From: Sipunculus nudus
Taxonomy: Eukaryota > Annelida > Sipuncula > Golfingiida > Sipunculidae
Reading direction: 5' to 3'
NCBI GenBank assembly: GCA_026874595.1
Contig: CM049316.1
Span: 23,027,839 to 23,091,838, forward strand
DNA length: 64,000 nt
Positions 12,590 through 23,684 of this stretch are shown piece by piece. The notes under the pieces are model-generated. The model saw only the letters and a program-made list of their open reading frames with translations. It was not told where the DNA came from and did no database searches. The position numbers and the translations under genes are program-made. The stretch's first letter is position 1, and every line of letters starts with the position of its first letter.

Positions 12590-13275
12590 ACACATGGCAA
12601 ATCACCATGCGAAATATGCAACAGCCTTCCAGGTGCCCATCTACGATTTTAATTTGTTTAAAGAACCTACAAATGTCTGACAAACACATTCAAAATATGT
12701 CCGCTATATTTCCTGAAGTTTCATGGATATATTTTTCTTCTAAAGGGTACCAAACGCCAATTTATTCACTTGCTAGTCAATTTTAAGCATTCTTTACATT
12801 TTTGAAGGCAATATCTCAGCATAGAATGCATGTATAAAGCTGACACTGTAAAGGTACTACACATGAAAACAACTTTTAATGAAACTGTTAGCTTATTTTC
12901 ATTGTTTAAGCATGACAAATTCATTTTCGGAAATCTTCATAAAACTTTATTGAGCACTCGTGAGAATGTTGTCCAAGGAATATTCGTCACACTGTAGAAC
13001 TTACATTTTCAGGTAAATGGCTTTCTTAAAATTAAAATTACTCATAAGGTTCTCTGAGCTATAACAGCATTACTAAAAGGGTAAGACGGGTAAAATAGAC
13101 CATCAGACTCAGCAGGATTTGACAAGGTGGGAAACCACTCAGCCACTAAAATTTTGTTTAAGGAGAGGCTATCTATATGCCAACTTAGTGTCCAAATCTT
13201 TTAATCTCACTCAATTACTTTCACAGTTGAAAAATATTGTAAACTTTTTGGTTATTTATATACAAAAATCAGGAA
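12590..13275 (+). repeat. Left arm of long inverted repeat
   Basis: Read against the reverse complement of about 16510-17255, this arm aligns along almost its whole length with modest divergence. Anchors include GGCAAATCACC, TTTCATRGATATATTTTT, ATAAAACTTTATTGAG, GTTCTCTGAG, AAGGAGAGGCTATCTATATG and TTCACAGTTGAAAAA. It forms one terminus of the DNA transposon described separately. Confidence 0.85.
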
Positions 13276-13837
13276 ATATAAGTATTTATCTATAAGTCTA
13301 AGTTTTATGTGTTATATGCTTTGTTTTTGTCAATATTACATTGCAAAGCGGTATGTGGCAATATTAAAATACAAAAGGTTCACATTAGTAAAAATGATTT
13401 TATTATCTAAAATATGATTTATTTGTAGTAAATAAGATTTCAATACACAAGCAAGGGAAAAAAGCATAGATATTTAACATCTTTTTGTAATTGACTTTCT
13501 CTCACTAAACATCAAGTCAGCACTGTTCAAAAATATTTCAGCATGCTAAGCAGTCTGGTGTCACCTTTTCACATACAAGTCCATTGTTATATTCAAGAGC
13601 CTGTAAGAGCAGTACACACAAGAGAAGTGTTCTAATGCAAATAATCACAGTATCTGAATGACAAAATCACATATTATAATTATGGAAGCGAATCCAGGTA
13701 ATTCGGAAAAGTGTAGTATTGGTTACATGTTACATCAGGACTGTCATAAGACAGCGTTTGTTAGAAAATGTGGGTTATTGCTGATACGTGATTTGTGAGG
13801 AAGAGACAGACAACATTAAATTTGCAATGGAGAGCAG

Positions 13838-15660
13838 ATGTGCATGTATGTTAAGCATTCTGATACTATTTGTTTTCACCGTGAGAGAGTTTACATCTCT
13901 TGCTATGAAGGTTTACAGAGGCACTGTTGTGACGCTTTTCAACGCCACAAGAAACATGTGCTTAGTGAGTATAAATTTCAATTAAATCATAAATTAATCT
14001 GTGATACCATAGATCGTATACTCGAAAGGATGGTCAATCAGAAAATATTTCAATTATTACATAGCTCGGACATTTTATGAATTTTACTTAAAAAACAGTA
14101 TTAAACTAATACCTGTTTTATTTGATCAAATTAAGTAATGTCTTGTTTTAAATAATTCTATTATTGTTTAAATAATCACAACAATGATAATTATTTTACA
14201 CTCCTGTCGAGTAATTGGATTTCAATCGTGAAAAGAATAAAACATCTTACTTTTTTACTCTATGAGATTTTTGTTTCAGGTGCCCTTAAATGTGTGAGTG
14301 AAGAATTTGCTGAAAATTTTGGATTAAAACCTGGTCAGATGCTCGGTCAAAGGTGTGAAAATAAATATTTAAGAAAATTTGAAGGAAACTTATCCTAAGA
14401 TTTAAGTGCAGGAGAATTAGAGATCAAGGACTCATGAAGGACACAGTGAATGACAGTTCACAGCTACTTGGTAATATCCCCTTTAAATTCTGCTAGTGAG
14501 AGGGAAAAGAGAAGTACAAGGTATAAAAAGAGCTTCAAAATCAAAGTTAACCTACATTCTTGACATGGAGAGAAAAAAGAACTAACTTCAACATGGGAGG
14601 GGTCCGAGGATCTGGGCATCCTGCTTGATCTTCTGAAGAATAAGCGTCAACAAGCAACACGGAGAGAAAAGATCGAAATTATAGCACTTGTCACAGCTAG
14701 TTGGACTATTCAGAAGGTTACAGAAGTTTTTTTGTGTATCCAAGTATCTAGCAAAAGTCAAAAAGTCAAAAAGCCCAGGAAGGAGAAAAGTGTACTGGTA
14801 GATACAGTGGATATAGTAGGAAGACAATTAGAATAGGGCGCTTCTGTCATACCAGTAATCAGTGATTGCAGATAACTTCTGAAAAAAAAGTATGTAAAAC
14901 AACCAATGGGACCTTTATGTTACGTTAAAGAATGACGGGCACTATGTCTGATAGATGTGTTTTCTGTTATTTTGTTGAAGCAGATGATGTCATTAACTTT
15001 AAGCAGTGGGCACATACTGACCCTACAACCCTTATCTCTCTTTGACTTCCACTGAATGACTTCATAACGGAAGTCAGTACAGCATTTCATGAACCTCGAC
15101 ACCATCATCTTGTTTCAATAGCTCGAGCAAATTTCTTGAATGAATTTAAGGTAAACCCTCAAGATGCTGCTGATATTGTGCTGTTAGACTTTAAAGAAAA
15201 TTACAGTTTCATAATTCAAGATGCTGTGCAAGTCCATTTCTGGGACAACAGCCAGGCCACTTTGTATCCCTTTGTGATACACTACAAAGGTGCTGATTGT
15301 ATTGAAACTTCTGCTTCCTGTGTCGTATCAGATTGTCTCAAACATAATACAGATGCTGTTCGTGCATTTATTACCTCACTTATTCAACATATAAAAGAAG
15401 CTCACCCTAAGATTCACATATTTTTTTTTATTTTAGTGATGGAGCAGCCAGCCAATAAAAAAATGACAAGAACTTTTGAAATTTATGTCGCAATGAGCAG
15501 GATTTGGACTTCAGGCCGAGTGGCACTTTTTTTTTGCAACGAGCCACGGGAAAAGTCCATGCGATAGAATTTGAGACACAGTCAAGCGCTTGGTAGCATG
15601 ACTAGCCTGCATTCAACTACAGAGAACCAGATTCGCTCTGTTGAGGATATGTATAAGTTT
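13838..15660 (+). pseudogene. Transposase-like gene remnant, multi-exon, broken
   Basis: An upstream exon ends at 13964 (CCDAFQRHKKHVL, donor GTGAGT). It joins in phase to an exon at 14280 (ALKCVSEEF...LKPGQMLGQRC), a Cys-rich N-terminal region, followed by decayed sequence. The core resumes at about 14950 and has an open stretch from 15136: LLDFKENYSF, VHFWDNSQATLYPF, then after a frameshift at a T run near 15421 a block reading FSDGAASQ. After further breaks come NLCRNEQDLDF and, in a third frame, FATSHGKSPCD and TVKRLVA. The acidic and His positions (D in LLDF, SDG, SHGK) would suit a DDE-type nuclease, but that is inference. Stops lie near 15052, in the SDG block and after TVKRLVA. An AATAAA near 16545 could be the old poly(A) signal. 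Confidence 0.72.
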
Positions 15661-16509
15661 TCAGTTTGTTATGTACAGGGAATTTAACAGATTACTACAG
15701 CATTTGCTTAAGAACAGCGGTTCAGCTCCATAAAAAAAATGTTGCAAGTACATCACTCTTATTAACCTCTTTCTGCAGTGAAAAAAGAAATAAGGAGAGT
15801 GTCTGGTCATTAAATGTTCACACCAATTCACATTTGCTTTGAGTAAAAACAGCAAGCAGTCCAGCAGAGACATGAGAAAGCAGCCATTCCGTCTGCCAAC
15901 CTTAACTCCTCTAAACCTGAAAATATATTGCATGTATCCATAATCACTTCTGGTACATTGGTAGCATCAGAAAGAAGAATGATGATGAGTAGGACGAAAC
16001 AAAGTATGGCCTCCAGAAAATAGCAAAGACCAATGCTAGATGCCATTTCAGCATGTCATGTGTACAGTAGAAGCACCACTATTGGCTTACAGTAGTCGCA
16101 GAAGCGGTAAGCTTGACGAAAAAGTCCACAAAAGAGTGAAAGATCTTTTTAAGAAATTCAGATTTTAAAACTAGTGCATTTGTTATGAGAGAGCTTTTTT
16201 GACGATATAACTGATGCATGCATATAAACATGAATCATAGACACATAGGGCATATATAAAATGTTTGACAGTGTTTTTTTATTATTTGGTGTTTGACACT
16301 TAAACTGAGGCCACATTGATTAATTATAACCATGGTTTCTGCAAACTTTATAGAATTTAAATAATATATAACATGTAATTTTATGCTAGTCAAGTAATTG
16401 AATTCTTTCATTCTTAACTAATTGGACTGCTGGTTATGGTATTTTGTAGTTGTGCACCCCTCACACTAGAACTGACAGATAGAAAGGATGCAACATGGAG
16501 GACTAAACA

Positions 16510-17255
16510 GTCATTTTCTCTAATTTTTGTATATAAATAAAGTTGATGATTTTTTCAACTGTGAATTCATTTGAGTCAGAAAATTATATAATTGTATAAA
16601 AATATTTAATACAAAGTTGTCATATAGATAGCCTCTCCTTATAGAGAAAATTGAAGAGGATGTGTAGTTTCCCACGTGGTCAAATCCTACTGCGCCTTAA
16701 AGTCTATATTTGCCGTTTTACCGTCACATCCAATTTTAATGCTACAAAAACTCAGAGAACCTTTGACTGGTGACCATTATTTATTATTTTCAGAAAGTCA
16801 TTTGCAAGAATTTGCATATTCCACAAAAAGAAGCATATTCCTTGGATAACATTCTCACAAGACCTCAATAAAGTTTTATGACAATTTCCAAAAGTGAATA
16901 AACAAATAAATTTGTGGTGCTTTAACAATAAAAATAAACTCACAGTTCCATTTTTTAAAGGTTGTTTTCATATGTATGGTATCCATAAAGTGTACAAACA
17001 ACATTTAGAGTTATAAATGCAAGCTATGCTATGATATTGCTTTCCAAAAATGCTTCAAACTGACTCGCGAGTGAAAAAATGGGGTTTGGTACACTTTAGA
17101 TAAAAATATATCTATGAAACTACTGGGAATAAAAGTACACATATTTTGCATATGTTCCACAAACATCTATAGCAACTTGTAAAACAATTTTAATAAAATC
17201 TGAAATGGTCACTCGGGAAGGTTTTGAAATATGGGTGATTTGGCAAGGAATGACC
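16510..17255 (-). repeat. Right arm of long inverted repeat
   Basis: This is the partner of 12590-13275 in inverted orientation. The inner boundary is near 16510 (ATTTTTGTATATAAAT, matching the left arm in reverse complement). The outer boundary is near 17255, beyond which similarity fades. Confidence 0.85.
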
Positions 17256-17285
17256 CACATTATCTTTTTAAAAAAATTAGAGAAG

Positions 17286-17304
17286 TGCCCCTAGATGGCA
17301 GCAC
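17286..17304 (+). promoter_or_regulatory. CTCF-like core motif
   Basis: The sequence GTGCCCCTAGATGGCAGCAC contains TAGATGGCAGC, close to the conserved CTCF zinc-finger core known from animals. It lies just outside the transposon's right arm. Binding is not shown by sequence alone. Confidence 0.3.
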
Positions 17305-17546
17305 AAATAAACATACGGTACATTAAGTACTCAACCTCCACGCAGGGCCATGATCATTTGGGTCATATGAATCCTGCGGATTTAAGCGTACTTGACCTGA
17401 ATAAGTGACCCTGTTGCATTTTCATTAGGGCGAAAAACATGATTTCTTGGCCCCCGTTTGTTATTATACTAGAACCCCCCACCCCACCCCCATTCAAATT
17501 TCAGTCATCTGATATTTGACAAAAATTTAACACATAAGGAGCAATC

Positions 17547-17670
17547 ATCTATATATTAATAGCGTAAGGCGATTTTTGTGATTTTCCGTATCTCCTCTGA
17601 TACTACCGTACGGTTTGCCATGATTTCTGACATACATATGCTCAGGGTTTGTCCGAAGAGATTCCACCCA
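17547..17670 (+). repeat. Direct repeat, copy 1 of a ~120-bp sequence
   Basis: This aligns to 19424-19540 in the same orientation: both begin ATCTATATATTAATAGCGTAA, contain ACGGTTTGCC and ACATACATATGCTC, and end near ATTCCACC. It may be the end of a repeated element. The intervening 1.75 kb includes a separate inverted-repeat element. Confidence 0.7.
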
Positions 17671-18005
17671 CTTTTATTTGCAATAGCTGCGTATTACGTG
17701 CATAATTATTAATTTTAATATTTGCTCCCCCGCGGGCGCCTCTTTTCTTTGTGTCTTCGGGCCTGGTAACACAATGGCCACAGAGTGTTTGATGGCGGGA
17801 CAGAGTTTTTCTCCGGGGGCCCTATCTGGGCTATTCTTAAATTTGCGGTGACCGGCCCGAAATAATCCCCATTGGTGATCCCTTCTCAAAAGGCAACCTC
17901 CGCGCAGCGAAAAGGTCTATTGTGCACAAGGAGATCTCGCGTTAGGAAAATGCTTAAAAGGGGGATCTTTCAAAGAATGAAAATTTTCCGAGCGGTAGTG
18001 AATGC

Positions 18006-18992
18006 AGGGTAGTGTGTAAATCCCGAACCCTACGGTCCCTGGACCCCATAAACCTATTTCCTCATTTTCCATTATTTATACCGATAAAGACACCACTATT
18101 GTTGATGTAAGGACAGGGCAAAGTCCCTAAATATTACACATTTGTAAATGACCGATTCACTGAAAGATTTATAAATACAAAAATATTTCGATGAAGACGG
18201 ACCTCATTTACTTGAATTTGCCGACTGTTCAATTTTGGCGGACCCCAGTAACCACCGCTCATATTTTTATTTATGACTAAAAGAGGACAAAAATAGCACT
18301 CATGTCACACACTAAATATAATATTTGTTATTTTAAATGAAAATATAATAGTGCTGACACAATGGGGGAGATTTAATTTGAAATGCACTAACAGTTGAGC
18401 GGACCTGAGACTGATATATCAGAGCACTTCCACATAACAACAGGTTTCGTGCTCCGTTCATAACAACCATGCAATTTTAAAGTTGGCAATAATATAAATA
18501 CCGAAAGGAATTGTTGATTACTTGCAATTCAAGCAACTACAGGTTCCAAAATAATGATTATTTAAATGTTTTTAATTATTATACTTTTTAAAACGCTACA
18601 CAAATGAAATAAATAGCAAATATAAAATTATGAATTAAAACTGAGACAGAAATTTAAAAATACAGATACAAACACAATAATAAATTACAAGGGTGTTATG
18701 GCTAAACGTGATGTGAAATTCATGTATGTACTAAAGAAATGGTAAAACAACGAGAAAACGGGGTCCGTGTAATCCGTGAGGTCCGTGCGCCAGGGTCCGT
18801 AAGTGGTTTTTTTTTATCAAATTTTGTTGCAAAACAGACTATTTTTTATGTTTTAACCAAACATGATATAAAATATGTCTTTAGATAAGATTATGATAAA
18901 ATATCTGGACAAATTACATTGAGAGTTTAAGAATTACAAATTTTTCTTGGGGTCCGGGATCCGGAGTGGGATCCGGGTTTAACACACTGCCT
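18006..18992. mobile_element. Non-autonomous element with terminal inverted repeats
   Basis: The left end reads AGGGTAGTGTGTAAATCCCG and the right end, reverse-complemented, reads AGGCAGTGTGTTAAACCCGG. They enclose about 1 kb without an open frame, though GGTCCGTG/GGGTCCG words recur near both ends. Neighbouring TGAATGC and TAAACGC could be a diverged target duplication, but this is weak. The size and ends fit a hAT-like or similar non-autonomous DNA transposon. Confidence 0.5.
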
Positions 18993-19423
18993 AAACGCAG
19001 TGACTGTCTCACTGGAAAACATTGGCTCAGCTTTCAAACAGAAAGGAGTGCGTGATATTTAAAAATATATACAGCCATAAAATGTACCACATAATATAAT
19101 GCTACCACGAACGTTTGCGCAGCGGGATTGCCCGACCATGTTAATGCTCAGTTTTTGTGCGTTATACCCGGAATGCAATTATCGAGATCATGTCTCAGCG
19201 CAGTACTGTACTACCATGCAAGATAACAGGTTCCTTTACTGGCGGATTCACGGGCTCGGAGGGCAACTTTAAAGGCGATGTTTAGCATTATATATATTTT
19301 CATATAAAAATGATTTTATTTAACATATTTCTTCATTTTATTTAACACAACTTCTTCGAAAATTCTCCGGTCATCCTCACGGCTTCAATTAGAGTTTTAT
19401 GCATAACACCATGCATATAATTG

Positions 19424-19540
19424 ATCTATATATTAATAGCGTAACGCGATTGTGTGAATTTACATGTCTCCTTTGACACTACGGTTTGCCGTGATTTTTT
19501 ACATACATATGCTCCAGGTTTGTCCGAAGACATTCCACCA
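19424..19540 (+). repeat. Direct repeat, copy 2 of the ~120-bp sequence
   Basis: Partner of 17547-17670. The 103-residue open frame starting at 19454 begins inside this repeat and has no recognisable domain, so I do not call it a gene. Confidence 0.7.
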
Positions 19541-19551
19541 TTCGGACAAGA

Positions 19552-21780
19552 ACGTATTCGTCCAGGTCATTCAGACTCCGACACAAGGTTAACTCAGAGA
19601 CAGAACACTTATACCAAATGTCGGATTCAAAGAGACAGTAACATTGTACACCCAAGACCTGCAACTATGACAGACTATTTGACATCAGAACTAAATGCTC
19701 GCCCAAAACCGTGCGTAGCACGGGTAATTGCTTGTATGCATTATTTGAATTTACTTCGGTCATAATTAGAATGAATGCTGCCGATGCATGCTCTACAATT
19801 GTTCCACATTTTTTTAAAATTAAAATTCTCAAACGAAATAGCGCGATTTCGGCGTTACGAGGTACTGAGCAATAAATTTACGCAGAGGTTTCTCCTTGAC
19901 ATTCATTGATAAATACTCTCGTGTTGAGAATGACAAGTACCGTGTGCAAACATCCACTTTAGGAAGTTTATAAAAAGAACTGCAATGTATTGAATATAAA
20001 CGATACCCTTGTAAGATACTTTTACAGAATTTTTGTTATTTTCATATTAAAATATAATACAAATAATTTTAAAAATAATTAAAAAAAGTTCTGGAGGGAA
20101 AAACTACTGCGTTTCTGGCATAGTGAAACGTTGATAAAGTATCGCGTGCAGGTAGTTTAACTATCAAAACGGTCGACTTATATCCGTAAGCTAAATTTTC
20201 GGAAGAAACTGTTTGGATATTCGAGATTCTACTGTATATCTATCTGGTCATGAGAACAGTGCCCATTTTCTGTTACCTTCGTTATCTCCCTTGCAGGGGT
20301 TATGTTGTCAATGCCATTATCGAAGGCTGAAATATGGCAACTAACGCAGTGGGAGGATGTGGCTATATACCCCCCTCCCCTCCCCCCCTAAAAAAAAATA
20401 AATTACCTTTTTACGAGGAGGGATATCAATTGAATCACCACCTCCTATTCAGAGAAAAATATTTAAATATATTGGAAATTAAATGTTTAAATAATTAAAA
20501 TTATTGAGTTTGGTTACATTTCTTAGTGTACTTTGAAATATCATATATCTGATCCTTTTTTTAAGAATTAACTTATATCGGAAACATTATAGCTTATTTT
20601 TCAAAAGCTTGTATAATGTATTTGAAATATATGTGTCACATAGACAATTAAAGGTATTATACATATATATACATATATATTATATATGTGTGTGTAAAAA
20701 ACAAATGTCCAAACATTGATCAATGACGTCAAGCATACATAACACTATAACGAGAGAGCAATTGCCTCTGTCAGGCTGTGTGTGTCTGTGTGTCTGTGTT
20801 TTATTTGTTTGGAAAAAACACTCATGCAATCATAAAAAATTTTAAGGGCATATCAGGAATGGGCCAAGGAAGAATCGATAAGATTTTGGTGTTGACCCAG
20901 CATTTTTTCCGGATTCTGGAGGGTCATCAAGGAATATTCACAAATGTACGGTCACTTATGCACAAATGAACCTGGATATAGTGGCACAGGAATGTAATAT
21001 AAATATATTTGAGTTTTCACTTAAAAAAATAATATAAATATATTTAAAAACGAGCGGAATAGAATGCAGGCCTGAGTCAATACAGATTTGGCGAACCCTA
21101 TATTAAATATCACTCGGAAAAGTCTGCCTGGCGAGTGTGATTTCACAAATTGTTTCCACTGACTCATGTTTTTTTTTTGTTTTTTTTTTACATTTCCAAG
21201 CATTTTATTAGGCCATGTGATATTCTTTGCCCCGTCAGATATAAACCTAATATTAAGTTAATAACACCGTTTAAAACAAACGAGACTTCTTGTTTTTGTT
21301 CAATATTTTCTTTGGCCTTCGGAAACTCATGGGCCCGAGCCCCCTTCCTCTCTTTTTTTAGCAATCCTGAGAATCTATGCAAGTTAAAACAAAAAATAAA
21401 TAAACGTTTTCCACATTTTCAAGGATTTTATTTTCCCCATGACACTCATGATTGACCTGTTTAGCCTTCCCGATGATAGCTGTATATATATATATATATG
21501 TTAGTTACCATAATAGCCTAAGGAGAATAACTCATTTTTAAGAAACAACCTTGATTTCAGGCGTTTATCTGGCCACTCTCTACATGAAACGCCATTCCTA
21601 GTCCGGTCCACGATGAAAACTCATAATTAACCATCATGTATAAGCTAACACGAATGGAAAACGACATTTTTGCATTTTCAAGTGCCTCACAGAATAAAAT
21701 CCTGGCCGGCCCGGGCCTTCTTAGGCTGTCTTGACAAAAGCTATAAAAAAACAAGAATTGAGTATTCTACATGAAAATAT
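19552..21780. other. Intergenic sequence with no supported gene
   Basis: AT-rich, with a C-rich run near 20370-20390 and short (TA)n tracts near 20660 and 21480. No exon or domain is seen in the open frames. Confidence 0.5.
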
Positions 21781-21790
21781 TTTATAGAAG

Positions 21791-21896
21791 TGGCTAAATA
21801 GTCGGCAGAGTGCCGGCAGTTTAGTCCACAAGCTAAACAGCCGGCAGAGAAAACTGAACTTGCCGGTAGTCTAGCCCACAAGCTAAAGTGCCGGCA
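21791..21896. repeat. Tandem hairpin repeat with CCGGC stems
   Basis: Two hairpins about 50 bases apart share a plan. At 21811-21845 GCCGGCAGTTTAG pairs with CTAAACAGCCGGC around a CCACAAG loop. At 21861-21896 TGCCGGTAGTCTAG pairs with CTAAAGTGCCGGCA around the same loop. A half unit precedes them (GGCTAAATAGTCGGCAGAG). Function is unknown. Confidence 0.7.
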
Positions 21897-22494
21897 AATA
21901 AATGCATGCTTTATGTCAGTTATAGTTATATAGAGTAATAGTGTCATACTCCGTACTTTCCATTATTTTTTTTTACAAAAAGCTGACAGTATAGTGCTGA
22001 CTTAACTAATATAATATTTTGCTGGTCCATATGTAATATATATGTAGAGTATGTATTAAAAAGGCACATTTTGTGAAATTTAGAATTTATATATACTTTA
22101 GGAATTGAACTAAAGTCGATTAGCATATCAGCTGCTTATATATGCTTATGAGTAAACAATTGGGAATGTGTGAAAGCACAAACAACTCATGAGATGTCAT
22201 ATCAGAGGATATGTATATTCTTAGATTAAAGGTAGTCAAGCGATTAACTGTTTATACACTAGTATGGTTATGAGCAAACAAATAATTAGTTTGTGAATAC
22301 CGTGATCGCACTATTGTGTATTACCGAAGATGACCGTGATAGCACAAAGATGTGAGACCCAAACACCATGACTAACATAATGAACGCCAGAAAGCTCACC
22401 GTGATCATGCTGTGATCCGGGACTCAGACTAGTGGTGACCACACAATGTTGCTCGCCACAAGCTAACCATGCCCACACAATGATGGACGCGACA

Positions 22495-23684
22495 AGCTCA
22501 TCGTAATCACACTACGGTGTATTATCGAAGCTCATCGTGATCACACTACGGTGTATTATCGAAGCTCATCGTGATCACACTATGGTGTATAATCGAAGCT
22601 CATCGTAATCACACTATGGTGTATTATCGAAGCTCATCATAATCACACTATGGTGTATTATCGAAGCTCATCGTAATCACACTATGGTGTATTATCGAAG
22701 CTAATCGTAATCACACTATGGTGAATTACCGAAGCTCATCGTGATCACACTATGGTGTATTATCGAAGCTCATCGTGATCACACTACGGTGTATTATCGA
22801 AGCTCATCGTAATCACACTATGGTGTATTATCGAAGCTCATCGTAATCACACTATGGTGTATTATCGAAGCTCATCGTAATCACACTATGGCGTATTATC
22901 GAAGCTCATCGTAATCACACTATGGTGAATTACCGAAGCTCATCGTAATCACACTATGGTGTATTACCGAAGCTCATCGTAATCACACTATGGTGTATTA
23001 TCGCAGCTCATCGTAATCACACGATGGTGTATTATCGAAGCTCATCGTAATCACACGATGGCGTATTATCGAAGCTCATCGTAATCACACTACGGTGTAT
23101 TATCGAAGCTCATCGTAATCACACTATGGTGTATTATCGAAGCTCATCGTAATCACACAATGGTGTATTATCGAAGCTCATCGTAATCACACTATGGTGT
23201 ATTATCGAAGCTCATCGTAATCACACTATGGTGTATTATCGAAGCTCATCGTAATCACACTACGGTGTATTATCGAAGCTCATCGTAATCACACTACGGT
23301 GTATTATCGAAGCTCATCGTAATCACACAATGGTGTATTATCGAAGCTCATCGTAATCACACAATGGTGTATTATCGAAGCTCATCGTAATCACACTATG
23401 GTGTATTATCGAAGCTCATCGTAATCACACTATGGTGTATTATCGAAGCTCATCGTAATCACACTACGGTGTATTATCGAAGCTCATCGTAATCACACTA
23501 TGGTGTATTATCGAAGCTCATCGTAATCACACAATGGTGTATTATCGAAGCTCATCGTAATCACACAATGGTGTACTATCGAAGCTCATCGTAATCACAC
23601 AATGGTGTATTATCGAAGCTCATCGTAATCACACAATGGTGTATTATTAAAGCTCATCGTAATCAAACAATGGTGTTTTATCGA
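22495..23684 (+). repeat. Homogeneous 34-bp tandem array, 35 units
   Basis: The unit starts AGCTCATCGTAATCACACTA and ends GGTGTATTATCGA. From the first unit at 22495 to the start of the 35th at 23651 is 1156 bases, exactly 34 x 34, so there is no net length drift. Variation is concentrated at a few positions: GTAATC or GTGATC, and CACTATGG, CACTACGG, CACAATGG or CACGATGG. The 36th unit is partial and runs into diverged monomers. Confidence 0.92.

Larger units (their letters stand above)
12590..17255 (+). mobile_element. Old DNA transposon with ~0.7-kb inverted termini
   Basis: The unit is bounded by inverted arms of about 690-750 bp and encloses the remains of a multi-exon transposase-like gene in plus orientation. 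Total length is about 4.7 kb. Arm divergence (by eye a quarter to a third of positions) plus several stops and frameshifts show it is long dead. I could not fix the outermost bases or a target-site duplication. The superfamily is not assigned. The coding remnant resembles a group of uncharacterised proteins widespread in corals, Hydra and bivalves, which I infer to be transposases. Confidence 0.72.

Noticed and set aside
19454-19765. 103-residue frame as a small gene
   Set aside because: It starts inside a duplicated repeat and shows no recognisable domain or exon signals.
22495-23684. CRISPR-like regular array
   Set aside because: Units are contiguous with no unique spacers, and the context is an animal satellite.
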